A stretch of 44,100 nt of DNA from an uncultured Bacillota bacterium (GTDB taxonomy: Bacteria; Bacillota; Clostridia; Peptostreptococcales; Anaerovoracaceae), in contig CASESB010000024.1 in NCBI GenBank assembly GCA_949290475.1, positions 1 through 44,100 on the forward strand. The letters are read 5' to 3'. Of the stretch, positions 7,541-17,312 are shown one piece after another; position 1 is the first letter of the stretch, and each line of letters starts with the position of its first letter. The position numbers and the translations under genes are program-made. The notes beneath the pieces are model-generated. The model was not told the DNA's origin. It did no database searches and worked only from the letters and a program-made list of their open reading frames with translations.

Positions 7541-9423
7541 CGCCCGTCCCTCTTCCTGCGGTTCTTCTCCATATATATCAGCAGCACGTTTATATCAGCC
7601 GGGGATACTCCCGATATCCTGGAGGCCTGTCCTACCGACAGCGGCTTGAGCGCGTTTAACTTCTGACGCGCCTCTATGCGCAGGCCGTCCACTGTATCGT
7701 AGTCCATATCCTGCGGCAGCTTCTTGTTTTCCAGCTTCTTGAACTTTTCTATGCGCTGACGCTGCTTCTCGATATATCCTTCGTACTTTATCTGCACCTC
7801 CATCATCGTCTTCTGATGTGAGGACAACTCCGGCCTGTTGCCGTCGATACGTTGCAGCTCGTCGTAACTGATCTCCGGCCTTCGCAGCAGCTCAAACAGC
7901 GAGACCGAACCGCTGACCGGAGAGCTGCCCACGGATTCCAGGAAAGGATTGACCTCTGCCGGCTTGAGCATGGTTTTCCTGAGCCTGGCCGTTTCCGCTT
8001 CCACGACCTCCTTTTTTCTCAGAAACCTCTCGTATCTGTCCTCCTTTACGAGGCCTGCCTCGTACCCCTTCTGCGTCAGCCTGAGATCGGCGTTATCCTG
8101 TCTGAGCACCAGTCTGTATTCCGCCCGGCTGGTCATGATCCTGTACGGCTCATTCGTTCCCTTCGTCACCAGATCGTCTATGAGAACGCCTATATACGCC
8201 TCGCTCCTGTCCAGCACGAATTCATCCTTGCCGTCGATCTTCCTCACGGCATTTATCCCCGCCATCAGCCCCTGCGCAGCGGCTTCCTCGTATCCGGAGC
8301 TGCCGTTGAACTGTCCGGCGCAGAAAAGATCCTCTATATGCCTGTTTTCGAGCGACGGCTTGAGATCCAGGGGATCGATGCAGTCGTACTCTATAGCATA
8401 GGCCGGCCTGACGATCTCCAGATTCTCAAGCCCCGGTATCGTCCTGTAAAATTCCTCCTGCACATCCTCCGGCAGGCTTGATGACATGCCCTGTATATAC
8501 ATCTCATCGGTATACAGCCCCTCCGGCTCTATAAAAAGCTGATGTCTCTCCTTGTCGGCGAATCTGTTCACCTTGTCCTCTATGGACGGGCAGTACCTTG
8601 GTCCGACACCTTCTATCTGTCCTCCGAAAAGCGCCGATCTGTGAAAGTTCGCTCTGATGACGTCGTGCGTCTTCTCGTTCGTATACGTGAGCCAGCAGCT
8701 TACCTGCTCCCTTTTTAAGCTGTCGTTCATGAACGAAAACGGCACGATGTCCTCATCGCCCTCCTGCTCCGTCATCCTGCTGTAGTCGAGGCTTTTTCCG
8801 AGCGCCCTGGCAGGCGTTCCCGTCTTAAAGCGCCGCATGGGAAGACCGTATTTTCTCAGATTGCCGGCGAGCTCCATCGAAGGTGCAAGCCCGTTAGGGC
8901 CGCTGTCATACGCGCTCTCACCTATGAATATCCTTCCGGCCAGAAATGTTCCCGTCGCCAGAATAACGGCCTTCGCTCTGTAGCACGAGCCCGTCTTGAG
9001 CACGACGCCGCAGGCTCTGCCTTCCTCTATGATCAGATCCGTCACCTCTCCCTGCTTGAGATGGAGGTTCTGCTCGTTTTCCAGCGTCTTTTTCATCTCT
9101 ATATGATAGAGATTCTTGTCCGCCTGCGCTCTGAGCGAATGTACGGCCGGACCCTTAGCCGTATTGAGCATACGGCTCTGTATGAACGTCTTGTCTATGT
9201 TGATACCCATCTCGCCGCCGAGTGCGTCTATCTCTCTGACGAGATGACCCTTGCCGGTGCCTCCTATGGACGGATTGCAGGCCATCATCGCTACCGCCTC
9301 GAGATTTATGGAAAGCATGAGCGTTTTCTTTCCCATCCTCGCGGCAGCAAGTCCCGCTTCGCATCCGGCATGTCCGGCGCCGACAACTATGATATCGTAT
9401 GTTCCCATCAAAAATTTTTCCAT
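7537..9423 (-). CDS. mnmG: tRNA uridine 5-carboxymethylaminomethyl modification enzyme MnmG
   Basis: The 628-residue length is normal. The FAD Rossmann motif is [10 protein letters not shown] at about residues 16-25. Conserved blocks follow: [24 protein letters not shown], split around Cys, then [12 protein letters not shown] and [10 protein letters not shown], and the C-terminal helical MnmE-binding domain ending in the conserved [13 protein letters not shown]. It forms a complex with MnmE to make cmnm5U at the wobble position of tRNAs. The first ATG has a GGGGAGG site 8 bases upstream; an alternative ATG lies 5 codons in. Confidence 0.97.
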   Translation of the reverse strand: MEKFLMGTYDIIVVGAGHAGCEAGLAAARMGKKTLMLSINLEAVAMMACNPSIGGTGKGHLVREIDALGGEMGINIDKTFIQSRMLNTAKGPAVHSLRAQADKNLYHIEMKKTLENEQNLHLKQGEVTDLIIEEGRACGVVLKTGSCYRAKAVILATGTFLAGRIFIGESAYDSGPNGLAPSMELAGNLRKYGLPMRRFKTGTPARALGKSLDYSRMTEQEGDEDIVPFSFMNDSLKREQVSCWLTYTNEKTHDVIRANFHRSALFGGQIEGVGPRYCPSIEDKVNRFADKERHQLFIEPEGLYTDEMYIQGMSSSLPEDVQEEFYRTIPGLENLEIVRPAYAIEYDCIDPLDLKPSLENRHIEDLFCAGQFNGSSGYEEAAAQGLMAGINAVRKIDGKDEFVLDRSEAYIGVLIDDLVTKGTNEPYRIMTSRAEYRLVLRQDNADLRLTQKGYEAGLVKEDRYERFLRKKEVVEAETARLRKTMLKPAEVNPFLESVGSSPVSGSVSLFELLRRPEISYDELQRIDGNRPELSSHQKTMMEVQIKYEGYIEKQRQRIEKFKKLENKKLPQDMDYDTVDGLRIEARQKLNALKPLSVGQASRISGVSPADINVLLIYMEKNRRKRDGR

Positions 9424-9448
9424 GCGCTGTGCCTCCCCGCAGCTGCCG

Positions 9449-10822
9449 TCATTTCCCGAGACAGAATCTCGAAAAAACCTCGTTTATGATATCGTCTGCA
9501 ACAGTTTCGCCGATTATCTCTCCGAGACGGTCATACGCATCGCGTACATCGACTTCTATGAAATCCAGAGCCTCGCCGGCTCTTGCCATCATGAGCGCGT
9601 CGCCGACCGATTCCTTGGCCTGTCTCAAAAGCTCCGCATGGCGCACATTGTTTACCATCACGCTTTCGCGCTGAGTCACGCTGCCGCCGTATACCATTTT
9701 CTCAATGAATTCTTCAACTTCGTCGATCCCTCTGCCGCTGATGACAGAAGCCTCTATGATATCGGCTCCCGGCGCCATCTCCTGAAGCTGCGCATCAGTT
9801 ACCACGCGTCCGAGATCTGTCTTATTCACCAGTATCAAGGCCTGTCTTCCTGTCAGATATCGCGCGATATCCCTGTCCTCATCGCCGAGCTGCGAGCTGC
9901 CGTCAACGATCAGCACCACAAGATCGGCGCTGTTGAACGCTTCCTTTGATCTCTCTATGCCGAGCTGCTCCACTCTGTCTGCCGTGTCGCGTATGCCGGC
10001 CGTATCGACGAGGTATACAGGTATATCTCTTATGCTTACAGCTTCTTCGATCGTATCTCTCGTCGTGCCGGGTATCTCCGTAACTATAGCCCGCGATTCA
10101 CGCAGCAGCGCGTTCATCAGCGAAGACTTTCCCACGTTAGGTCTGCCGACGATAGCGATCCTGATGCCCTCTCTTATCATGCGCCCGGAAGAGGCTGTAG
10201 ATAGCAGCTTTTCAATCATTTCGCCTATTAACGATATATTTCTGCTGAGATTGTCGTAGGTGATCTCCTCTATATCCTCATCGGGATAATCTATATTGAC
10301 CGTGATATCCACCAGCAGATCCGTCAGCTGCTTTCTTATATCGCGTACTCTGGCTGAAAGTCCTCCTTCAAGCTGCGACATAGCCACATCAAAGCTCTTT
10401 TCGGTCTTTGCGCTTACGACGTCGATCACGGCTTCGGCCTGCGAAAGATCGAGACGTCCGTTCAGGAACGCTCGCTTCGTGAATTCGCCGGGCTCGGCCA
10501 TCCGCGCCCCGCTGCGCAGCGCTAATGCCAGGGTCTTCCTCAGCGATACCACGCTCCCGTGGCAGTCTATCTCCACAACATCCTCGGCGGTATATGTCTT
10601 CGGGCCTCTCATATATACGGCCATCGCTTCATCCACCGTGACGCCCTTCTCCCTGTCTACGACTGTGCCGTAGGTCATCATCCTGCTGACTATGCCTCTT
10701 TCGCGGTTCGCGGGCTCGAATATATCGTTGAGGATATCAAGGGCATCTTCGCCGCTGATCCTTATTATTCCTATGCCGCCTTCTCCGTAAGGAGTAGCGA
10801 CAGCCGCTATCGTATCTTCCAT
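9449..10822 (-). CDS. mnmE: tRNA modification GTPase MnmE
   Basis: This 457-residue protein starts at the ATG giving [16 protein letters not shown], with GGAG 6 bases upstream. A TTG four codons earlier would destroy that spacing and is rejected. The N-terminal folate-binding domain is followed by a helical domain and an inserted G domain: G1 [11 protein letters not shown]2 with TTRD, G3 DTAG, G4 NKTD. The protein ends in FCLGK, the family's conserved C-terminal C-x-G-K. It is a potassium-activated GTPase partnering MnmG, whose gene starts 25 bases downstream. Confidence 0.97.
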   Translation of the reverse strand: MEDTIAAVATPYGEGGIGIIRISGEDALDILNDIFEPANRERGIVSRMMTYGTVVDREKGVTVDEAMAVYMRGPKTYTAEDVVEIDCHGSVVSLRKTLALALRSGARMAEPGEFTKRAFLNGRLDLSQAEAVIDVVSAKTEKSFDVAMSQLEGGLSARVRDIRKQLTDLLVDITVNIDYPDEDIEEITYDNLSRNISLIGEMIEKLLSTASSGRMIREGIRIAIVGRPNVGKSSLMNALLRESRAIVTEIPGTTRDTIEEAVSIRDIPVYLVDTAGIRDTADRVEQLGIERSKEAFNSADLVVLIVDGSSQLGDEDRDIARYLTGRQALILVNKTDLGRVVTDAQLQEMAPGADIIEASVISGRGIDEVEEFIEKMVYGGSVTQRESVMVNNVRHAELLRQAKESVGDALMMARAGEALDFIEVDVRDAYDRLGEIIGETVADDIINEVFSRFCLGK

Positions 10823-10841
10823 CGTTTTCTCCAAAATAACA

Positions 10842-10878
10842 GAAAAATAACAGAGCCCGCAGACGAACTGCGGACTCT
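10842..10878 (-). terminator. Intrinsic terminator after jag
   Basis: On the minus strand a 10-bp stem, GAGTCCGCAG / CTGCGGGCTC with one G-U pair, encloses a short loop and is followed by TGTTATTTTT. It should reduce read-through from the rpmH-jag block into mnmE. Confidence 0.7.
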
Positions 10879-10883
10879 CACCT

Positions 10884-11699
10884 TTACTTCTTAAGCTCTA
10901 TTACGACTCTCCTGTAAGGCTCTTCGCCTTCGCTTCTCGTTACTATGTCAGGATCCTTCTGAAGCGTCGCATGGATTATCTTCCTCTCATAAGGATTCAT
11001 CGGCTCCAGTCTGACATACTTCTTTGTCCTCTTTACCTTTGACGCCAGCCTTTCCGCAAGCTGCTCGAGAGTCTTCTGTCTCTTCGCCCTGTAATTCTCA
11101 GCGTCGATTACTATCTTGATATAATTTTCGCTGTTCTTGTTTATAACAAGGCTCGTGAGATACTGTATCGAATCGAGCGTCTGTCCTCTCTTGCCGATGA
11201 CAGTTCCCGAATCCTTACCCGACATCTCTATGTAGACCATATCGTCTCCCACCATAGCCTTAAAATCAAGGTGCAGTCCCATTTTCCCGGTTATGTCCTT
11301 GAGAAAATCGAGAGCCTCGTGCTCTTCGACTGCCGTGAGCTTATCCTTATCGACCACATCTATATTGAGGCTTCTCTCGACGGAAGCGCTTCTCTTTTCA
11401 GCAGCCCTGTGCTCGCTTCTGCCCCTGCTTCTTTTACTCTTCTTATCTTCTCTGCCGTGAGGCTTCTCCACCGCAGCTTCGGCAGCCGCAGTCTCCTCCT
11501 CGGGGATCTTTTCTTCCTTTTCTTCTGTCTTTTTCTTCTCTACTCTTACTTTCGCAAGCTTAGAACCTATACCGAAAAATCCCTTTGAAGGCTGTTCGAG
11601 AACCGTGACCTCAACCTCATCCCTGGTGAGCTTGAGATCCATAAGGGCAAGTTTTACCGCCTCTTCGACGTCAACTCCCCACTTTTCCGAATAGTCCAT
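10884..11699 (-). CDS. jag: RNA-binding protein Jag / KhpB (SpoIIIJ-associated)
   Basis: This 271-residue protein has three parts. The Jag-N domain (EVTVLEQPSKGFFGIGSKLAKV, near residues 30-51) is followed by a charged Lys/Glu/Arg-rich linker at about residues 55-110. Then come a KH domain with the IGKRGQTLDSIQYL loop near residue 180 and a C-terminal R3H domain (RKIIHATLQ...GEEPYRRVVI). The ATG at 11699 has GGAGG 8 bases upstream; a TTG five codons earlier overlaps that site and is not used. Jag/KhpB binds RNA and affects cell elongation in streptococci. It is encoded next to yidC (spoIIIJ), as in Bacillus. Confidence 0.93.
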   Translation of the reverse strand: MDYSEKWGVDVEEAVKLALMDLKLTRDEVEVTVLEQPSKGFFGIGSKLAKVRVEKKKTEEKEEKIPEEETAAAEAAVEKPHGREDKKSKRSRGRSEHRAAEKRSASVERSLNIDVVDKDKLTAVEEHEALDFLKDITGKMGLHLDFKAMVGDDMVYIEMSGKDSGTVIGKRGQTLDSIQYLTSLVINKNSENYIKIVIDAENYRAKRQKTLEQLAERLASKVKRTKKYVRLEPMNPYERKIIHATLQKDPDIVTRSEGEEPYRRVVIELKK

Positions 11700-11719
11700 A
11701 TTTATCTCCTCCAAAAAAT

Positions 11720-12454
11720 CTATCGGGATTTATTTTTGCTTCTCTTTTCCAGCTCCGCTTCTTTTCTCAGCTTCTTTCTCACGCTCGCCAGATGGATATT
11801 GAAGAATATCTGTATGATCTGGCTGACAGCCCAGTAAAGAGCAAGGCCCGAAGGAAAAGATCTGGCCATCCACAGTATCATGATCGGGAAGATGAATTTC
11901 ATCATCTTCATCATGCCCTTCATCTGGTTAGCCTGAGGATTCATAGCGCCGGTATCGTTGAGAGCTTCGTTCATCGTGAACGAAATAAATGTCGCAACGC
12001 CTGCTATTATCGGCAGTATCCACGGATCCGGCTGACTCAGGTCGTTTATCCACAGAAACGGTTCATGAAATGCGAAGATCATGCTGCTGTCGTTTCCCAT
12101 ATACATCATAGGCATTCTGAGCAAAGCGAACAAGCCCATGATGATCGGCATCTGTATGAGCATAGGAAGACATCCGCCCATAGGGTTGAATTTTTCTTCC
12201 TTGTAGAGCTCAGCCATCTTGATGTTCATCGTTTCTCTGTCATTGGCATATTTTCTCTGTATAGCCTGTATCTTAGGCTGCACCGACGACATCTTGGCCA
12301 TAGATTTCGTCTGCTTGATATACAGAGGATAAAGACAGAGCTTTACGATCAGGGTAAGCAGTATGATGGTGATACCGTAATGACCGATAAAATCATACAG
12401 TAATCCCAGGAGCCATCCCAGCGGTTTGGCTATTACTCCTAATATCGTATACAT
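11720..12454 (-). CDS. yidC: Membrane protein insertase YidC/OxaA
   Basis: The protein has 244 residues with about five membrane helices, the short Gram-positive form without the large periplasmic domain. The core starts GITIILLTLIVKLCLYPLY, has the conserved GGCLPMLIQMPIIMGLFALLR cytoplasmic hairpin-to-helix stretch split by Pro, and ends SGLALYWAVSQIIQIFFN. The hydrophilic-groove Arg of Bacillus SpoIIIJ seems to be represented by Lys in the first helix (IVKLCLYP). There is no lipobox at the N-terminus, unlike many Bacillus paralogues. It lies between yidD and jag. Confidence 0.95.
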   Translation of the reverse strand: MYTILGVIAKPLGWLLGLLYDFIGHYGITIILLTLIVKLCLYPLYIKQTKSMAKMSSVQPKIQAIQRKYANDRETMNIKMAELYKEEKFNPMGGCLPMLIQMPIIMGLFALLRMPMMYMGNDSSMIFAFHEPFLWINDLSQPDPWILPIIAGVATFISFTMNEALNDTGAMNPQANQMKGMMKMMKFIFPIMILWMARSFPSGLALYWAVSQIIQIFFNIHLASVRKKLRKEAELEKRSKNKSR

Positions 12455-12468
12455 TAATTAATTTCCTC

Positions 12469-12678
12469 CTATTTTAAAGGATCGTATCCTCCCGGGTTAA
12501 AAGGATGGCATCTCATAAGTCTCCTTATACCCAGATACGAGCCCTTAAAAAACCCGTACTTTTCCAATGCCTGTATGAAATAGGTAGAACAAGTAGGATA
12601 AAATCTGCAGGTTGGCGGAAAAAGAGGAGATATGAATTTCTGATATCCCTTTATCATTAAGATCAATATCCTTTTCAT
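12469..12678 (-). CDS. yidD: Membrane protein insertion efficiency factor YidD
   Basis: At 69 residues this is the typical YidD size. It contains the family signature [23 protein letters not shown] with its Cys pair, then [17 protein letters not shown]. The start is the ATG of [13 protein letters not shown], with AGAGG 7 bases upstream; a GTG six codons earlier overlaps the rnpA stop. It is a small membrane-associated protein that helps YidC-dependent insertion. Confidence 0.95.
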   Translation of the reverse strand: MKRILILMIKGYQKFISPLFPPTCRFYPTCSTYFIQALEKYGFFKGSYLGIRRLMRCHPFNPGGYDPLK

Positions 12679-12692
12679 CTGTACGCCTCTTA

Positions 12693-13028
12693 TCACTTAT
12701 ACAATTTTGCTTTTGAAAACGAGTTAGCCATAGATTTTTTCACATCCTGCATTCCTTTGCCGTTGATGCTGTTACGAGCTATGAATATGAGATCATATCC
12801 GGCCGCCGTATCGTCCTTCAAAAATCTGTAGCTTTCCTTCATAAGCCTTTTTGCTCTGTTTCGTTTTACGCTGTTTCCTACTTTTTTGCTTGCTAAAAAA
12901 GCTGTCCTGTTATAAGAAAGACCGTTTTTTCTGTAAAAAAGGACTATATACCGCTCGCCGACGGATTTTCCTTTTCTGTATATCAGATTAAAGTCATCTC
13001 TTCTTCTCAGTACGTCGTTTTTTAGCAT
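12693..13028 (-). CDS. rnpA: Ribonuclease P protein component
   Basis: About 111 residues from the ATG giving [13 protein letters not shown]; an ATG at 13043 would add five residues, and neither has a strong ribosome site. The conserved RNR motif is seen in [16 protein letters not shown], preceded by [15 protein letters not shown]. RnpA binds the catalytic RNA of RNase P for tRNA 5' maturation. It follows rpmH with a small hairpin between them. Confidence 0.95.
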   Translation of the reverse strand: MLKNDVLRRRDDFNLIYRKGKSVGERYIVLFYRKNGLSYNRTAFLASKKVGNSVKRNRAKRLMKESYRFLKDDTAAGYDLIFIARNSINGKGMQDVKKSMANSFSKAKLYK

Positions 13029-13045
13029 CACATTACCAACCATAA

Positions 13046-13068
13046 CAAAAAGACCACACTCGCGGTCT
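13046..13068 (-). terminator. Attenuator-like hairpin between rpmH and rnpA
   Basis: On the minus strand AGACCGC-GAGT-GTGGTCT forms a 7-bp stem (one G-U pair), directly after the rpmH stop and followed by TTTTTG. It could end most transcripts after rpmH, lowering rnpA expression relative to L34. Confidence 0.55.
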
Positions 13069-13203
13069 CTATGCTGATAAAACTTTTCTTCCTCTTTGTC
13101 TTCTTCTCTTCAAAACATTTCTACCGTTCTTCGTCTTCATTCTCTTTCTGAAGCCATGCTCTTTTTTTCTCTGCCTTTTCTTAGGCTGATAAGTCATCTT
13201 CAT
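13069..13203 (-). CDS. rpmH: 50S ribosomal protein L34
   Basis: This short 44-residue gene encodes [18 protein letters not shown] followed by [20 protein letters not shown] and RKVLSA. The [18 protein letters not shown] core is diagnostic for L34, with Met at residue 3 where Arg is usual. A GGAGG ribosome site precedes the ATG. It is the first gene of the leftward block from the origin and has a strong sigma-A promoter. Confidence 0.97.
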   Translation of the reverse strand: MKMTYQPKKRQRKKEHGFRKRMKTKNGRNVLKRRRQRGRKVLSA

Positions 13204-13274
13204 AGTCGTTCCTCCTTTTTATTAAATTTTTAAATGCATAAATCTAAATTTCAACTTATGCCATACGCTTTACT

Positions 13275-13303
13275 ATTATACCCTTTGCCATATTTCATGT
13301 CAA
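13275..13303 (-). promoter_or_regulatory. Strong sigma-A promoter of rpmH
   Basis: Minus strand: perfect TTGACA (13298-13303), 17-bp spacer, perfect TATAAT (13275-13280). The ribosome site AGGAGG and rpmH ATG follow about 70 bases later. Confidence 0.9.
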
Positions 13304-13412
13304 TTGATTTTAGACAACAGAAGGACCGGCGCTATCCTGCCCCATCCATAAAATAACATGACGCCATACTCACTCCTATATATAGTTAATACTGTGTAAA
13401 CTTTGCACAATT

Positions 13413-13488
13413 TTATCCACAAATAGTGGATAACTATTATTCTCGTTCTTTTTTTGAGAAATTTTATTAACCTATTGCCTGTGGATAA
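13413..13488. other. Upstream DnaA-box cluster of oriC (incA-like)
   Basis: Perfect DnaA box TTATCCACA at 13413-13421 (+), an inverted near-perfect box at 13425-13433 (TTATCCACT on minus) three bases away, and a perfect inverted box at 13480-13488. They lie in the dnaA upstream region, as in Bacillus, and should act in initiation and dnaA autoregulation. The rest of the 13204-13531 gap is AT-rich apart from the rpmH promoter and a GC-richer stretch at 13320-13365 with no recognised feature. Confidence 0.9.
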
Positions 13489-13504
13489 CTTTTTTTGATA
13501 ATAT
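13475..13504 (+). promoter_or_regulatory. Possible dnaA promoter overlapping a DnaA box
   Basis: TTGCCT (13475-13480), 18-bp spacer, TAATAT (13499-13504). The spacer contains the DnaA box at 13480-13488, so DnaA could repress its own gene. The match is moderate. Confidence 0.4.
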
Positions 13505-13531
13505 ATATCTATCGCTTACGGAGATAAAAAC

Positions 13532-14920
13532 ATGAAGAAAAAGATAGAAGATAAAACCTGGAAAAACATACTTGCGGAAATAAGTGAAAACGTCACTGAT
13601 GTAAGCTACAGAACGTGGTTCGAGCCTCTCTCTCCTCTGGAAACAGACGATGAGGCCGGCGTTTTTTACGTGGCATCAGCAAACGATTTTCTCATAGAGG
13701 TTCTCAAAAACCGCTACATATCAATATTTGAAACGGCAATCAAGAGCATCACCGGCAGAAAATACAAGGTGGTGATAAAGAGCATGTCCGAACAGGAAAT
13801 AGAAAATTTCTTTAAGGACAGCGATGACGCCGATACCGCCTTAAAAAACAATCCTGCAGTCGAGCCTGAATTCAAGGAGGAGTATTTCCTCAATCCGAGA
13901 TACAACTTTGAAAATTTCGTAGTGGGTCCTAATAATAATTACGCTCACGCGGTGGCGCTCGCAGTAGCGGAATCACCTGCAGCCGTATACAACCCTCTAT
14001 TTATATACGGAGGATCAGGACTGGGCAAGACCCATCTGATGCATGCCATAGGCCATTATATAATAGAGCATGATCCGAAATCCAAGGTGCTGTACGTATC
14101 ATCAGAGATGTTTACATCGGAGCTCATCAAAGCTATACAGGACAAAAAAAATTACAACAGCAAGATGAGAGCCTTTAAAAATAAATACAGGAACGTCGAC
14201 GTGCTGCTGATAGACGATATACAGTTCATAGAGGGAAAGGAGAGTACGCAGGCTGAATTCTTCCACACATTCAATGCCCTTTATGAATTTGAAAAGCAGA
14301 TCGTCATTTCCAGCGACCGTCATCCGAGTAAGCTGACTGATCTCGACGATCGTCTCAGATCGAGATTTCAGTGGAACATAATAGCCGATATACAGCCTCC
14401 TGATTTTGAAACGAGAGTAGCTATACTCAGAAACAAGGCCCAGGCCGAAAATGTTCCTATGGACGACGATGTGCTCGAGGTCATAGATCTCATAGCTGAA
14501 AAAGTTAAATTCAACATCAGAGAGCTCGAAAGCGCCCTGACGAGGATAATAAGCTATTCGCGGATCTTTGACGAACGCATCACCGTGAAGTTCGCCAGAA
14601 AAAACCTCAACGATATATTCTCCACCAGAGAATTCAATATAACATGCGAAACGATAAAGAAGGCCGTATGTAAGGAATACAACATCAAGATAACCGATAT
14701 AGAATCTTCAAAGAGAAAGAGGGAATTCTCACATCCGCGACAGATAGCCATGTATCTGTGCAGAGAGATGACGGATTCATCTCTTCCGAAGATAGGAGAA
14801 TACTTCGGCGGCCGCGATCACACCACGGTGCTTCATGCCTACGATAAGATTTCCGCAGAAATAAAGACGGATCCTATTCTTGCTGAAGATATAAGACGCA
14901 TAAAGGACGATATACAATAG
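13532..14920 (+). CDS. dnaA: Chromosomal replication initiator DnaA
   Basis: This 462-residue protein has the four DnaA domains. Domain I (residues 1-80, with SYRTWFEPLSPLE) is for DnaA/helicase contacts, followed by a short acidic linker. The AAA+ domain III has Walker A GGSGLGKTH near residue 160, Walker B LLIDDIQF, and sensor/arginine-finger segments (RLRSRFQWN). The DNA-binding domain IV has the signature CREMTDSSLPKIGEYFGGRDHTTV, in which GGRDHTTV reads the DnaA box. GGAG lies upstream of the ATG. It opens oriC at the flanking box clusters. Confidence 0.98.
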   Translation: MKKKIEDKTWKNILAEISENVTDVSYRTWFEPLSPLETDDEAGVFYVASANDFLIEVLKNRYISIFETAIKSITGRKYKVVIKSMSEQEIENFFKDSDDADTALKNNPAVEPEFKEEYFLNPRYNFENFVVGPNNNYAHAVALAVAESPAAVYNPLFIYGGSGLGKTHLMHAIGHYIIEHDPKSKVLYVSSEMFTSELIKAIQDKKNYNSKMRAFKNKYRNVDVLLIDDIQFIEGKESTQAEFFHTFNALYEFEKQIVISSDRHPSKLTDLDDRLRSRFQWNIIADIQPPDFETRVAILRNKAQAENVPMDDDVLEVIDLIAEKVKFNIRELESALTRIISYSRIFDERITVKFARKNLNDIFSTREFNITCETIKKAVCKEYNIKITDIESSKRKREFSHPRQIAMYLCREMTDSSLPKIGEYFGGRDHTTVLHAYDKISAEIKTDPILAEDIRRIKDDIQ

Positions 14921-14931
14921 CTGCCGCGCAG

Positions 14932-15078
14932 TTATCAACATAGGCTGTTGACAAAAAAACACGGGTCATCCACAGCTTCATATGAACAAAAAAACAAGTG
15001 TTCTCATATATTAAGCCGGTTATCCACAATATCAACAGCCCCTACTACTATAACTACTATATAAAAATATATATAAAC
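14932..15078. other. oriC unwinding region between dnaA and dnaN
   Basis: It contains DnaA boxes TTATCAACA (14932-14940), TCATCCACA (14966-14974), a perfect TTATCCACA (15020-15028) and the adjoining ATATCAACA (15029-15037). A short C-rich step (GCCCC) is followed by CTACTACTATAACTACTATA (15042-15061), a set of DnaA-trio triplets, and then AT-only DNA to 15076. This order (box, GC step, trios, AT-rich) is the basal unwinding system described for Bacillus subtilis, so melting should begin here. Confidence 0.93.
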
Positions 15079-15103
15079 ATACCTTTTTTTCATGGAGGAT
15101 ATT

Positions 15104-16219
15104 ATGAAATTCACTTGCAGTCAACAGACGATGAGCAAAGCTCTCAACACAGTTTCAAAAGCCGTTTCAAACAGAACAACGCTTCCTGTTCTCAAGGGCA
15201 TACTTATAGAAGCTAAAGCAGACGGAAGTCTGATCATGTCGGCATCCGATCTTGAGATCAGCATCAGGAAAAAGACAAATGCACTTGTAGAAGAGGAAGG
15301 TAGCGTCGTAGTCGGAGCGAAATTATTCGGAGATATCATAAGAAAGCTTCCCAACGAAGATATTTCAGTATCAACATCTGAAAACGGATCGGTGATAATA
15401 AGCACGAGCTCATCCGAATTCACGGTAGTGACCTTCCCTGTTGATGAATTTCCTAAGCTGGGAGAAAGGGAGGAAGGAAACAGAGAGCTGGCGTTTGACA
15501 AGGATATATTCAAGGATATGGTAAGAAAAACATCATTCGCCGCTTCCATAGATGAATCAAAGGGTGTTCTCGTAGGCATACTGACGGAAATAAATCAAAA
15601 CAGCGTTTCCATGGTGGCTCTTGACGGATTCAGGCTTTCGCTTGCCAGAGAGAAAATGACAAGCGCTGAAGACGACAGGTTTATAATATCAGCCAAAATA
15701 ATGAACGAGATAAGCAAGATAATATCCGAGGATGAGAGCGAAGAAAGCCTTATCATTTCCATGGGCGACAAGAAGGCTGTATTCTCCATAGGCGATACGG
15801 ATATAATGCTGCGTCTCATGGAGGGAGAATTCATAAGATACAGGGATATAATACCTAAGGAAAACGATATAAACGTCATCATCGGCAGAGAGCTGCTTCT
15901 GGAAAGTATAGAAAGAGCTTCTCTGCTCGCCAGAGAAGGAAAGAACAACCTCATAAAGATGGTCGTCAAAAACGATTTTCTTACGATCACCTCAAGGTCT
16001 GAGGAAGGTAATGTGAGAGAAGAGATAGCGATGGAAAAGACAGGCGATGATCTTGAAATAGGTTTCAATTCCAAATATGTCATGGATGTATTAAAGGCGA
16101 TAGATGATGAAGAGATATCCATGAAGTTCAAGACGGGAACTTCTCCTTGTCTCGTAACTCCCGTAGAAGGAGACGCTTATGAATATCTCATACTTCCTGT
16201 AAGAATTCCTGCGATGTGA
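15104..16219 (+). CDS. dnaN: DNA polymerase III beta subunit (sliding clamp)
   Basis: This 371-residue protein starts MKFTCSQQTMSKALNTVSKAV, with GGAGG 5 bases upstream; a start four codons earlier would overlap that site. It has the three-repeat clamp layout, including RTTLPVLKGILIEA at the N-terminus and the C-terminal EYLILPVRIPAM, close to the universal clamp ending (LMPVRL). It forms the ring that tethers polymerase. It ends one base before recF. Confidence 0.97.
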   Translation: MKFTCSQQTMSKALNTVSKAVSNRTTLPVLKGILIEAKADGSLIMSASDLEISIRKKTNALVEEEGSVVVGAKLFGDIIRKLPNEDISVSTSENGSVIISTSSSEFTVVTFPVDEFPKLGEREEGNRELAFDKDIFKDMVRKTSFAASIDESKGVLVGILTEINQNSVSMVALDGFRLSLAREKMTSAEDDRFIISAKIMNEISKIISEDESEESLIISMGDKKAVFSIGDTDIMLRLMEGEFIRYRDIIPKENDINVIIGRELLLESIERASLLAREGKNNLIKMVVKNDFLTITSRSEEGNVREEIAMEKTGDDLEIGFNSKYVMDVLKAIDDEEISMKFKTGTSPCLVTPVEGDAYEYLILPVRIPAM

Positions 16220-16220
16220 T

Positions 16221-17312
16221 ATGTATATAAAAAAAATAGAGCTTAAGGATTTCAGAAATTATGAGAAGCTGGAAACCAGCTTCAACAGAAATGTCAATAT
16301 ATTCATAGGGAATAACGCTCAGGGAAAGACTAATCTCCTTGAAGGTCTCTATATGAACGCCATGGCCAGATCCTTCAAGACGTCCAGAGATAAAGAGCTG
16401 ATAAGATTTGGCAGTGAGTTCTGCAAGGTGAAGATCACGTCGTTTTTTGACGATGATGAGCATACGACGGAGATCGTCATCAATAAGGACGGCAAAAAAG
16501 GCGTCAAGATAGACGGCGTGAGGATAAGCAGGACGTCTGAGCTTTTAGACAGAGTTTTTATAATCATATTTTCACCTGAAGATATGAAGATAGTAAAGGA
16601 TGAGCCGGAAAAGAGAAGGAGATTCATAGACAGAGAGCTGTGTCAGGTGAAGCCCGGATATTTCAGCGATCTCAATAATTACAGAAGAGTGCTCAGGCAG
16701 AGGAATACGTATCTCAAGGAAAATATAATAGATCCTTCCATACTCGATATCTGGGATCATGAGCTCGCCAGATACGGCGCCGGCGTGATATCGAGAAGAA
16801 AAGAATTTATCGAGAGAATAGACGGCATAAGCAGGAAAATACACAGCAGCATATCGGGCGGCAGAGAAAATCTCGAAGTGAAATACGAGGCCAGTGTGGA
16901 AGCCTCAGCCGATACGGAGAAGAGATTTTATGAGATCCTCAAGGAGAACGAAAAGGACGATGTAGAGAACAGGAATACAGGAAAGGGTCCGCACAGAGAC
17001 GATCTGAGAATATCCGCAGACGGCGTGGATCTGCGCAGGTTCGGTTCACAGGGACAGCAGCGTACGGCGGCGCTTTCTCTGAAGCTGTCCGAGATAAGGC
17101 TGATAGAGGAAGAGATGGGAGAGAAACCTATACTTCTGCTGGACGATGTTCTTTCTGAGCTCGATAACGAGAGACAGTCTTATCTGATAAACTCCCTTGG
17201 CGGCAACCAGCTGTTCATAACTACGGCGGACATATCGGGAAAGGTGGCCAGATCGCTTCCCGAGGGTAAGATATTCAAGATAAAAGACGGAGAAGTGGAT
17301 ATAGAGATATAA
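16221..17312 (+). CDS. recF: DNA replication and repair protein RecF
   Basis: This 363-residue SMC-like ATPase starts MYIKKIELKDFRNYEKLE. Walker A is GNNAQGKTNLLEG near residues 30-42, the signature motif lies in FGSQGQQRTAALSLKL, and Walker B is LLLDDVLSELD. It loads RecA at gaps with RecO and RecR. It begins one base after the dnaN stop without a strong ribosome site of its own, so translational coupling is likely. rlbA (yaaA), which usually separates these genes in Bacillus, is missing. Confidence 0.97.
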   Translation: MYIKKIELKDFRNYEKLETSFNRNVNIFIGNNAQGKTNLLEGLYMNAMARSFKTSRDKELIRFGSEFCKVKITSFFDDDEHTTEIVINKDGKKGVKIDGVRISRTSELLDRVFIIIFSPEDMKIVKDEPEKRRRFIDRELCQVKPGYFSDLNNYRRVLRQRNTYLKENIIDPSILDIWDHELARYGAGVISRRKEFIERIDGISRKIHSSISGGRENLEVKYEASVEASADTEKRFYEILKENEKDDVENRNTGKGPHRDDLRISADGVDLRRFGSQGQQRTAALSLKLSEIRLIEEEMGEKPILLLDDVLSELDNERQSYLINSLGGNQLFITTADISGKVARSLPEGKIFKIKDGEVDIEI

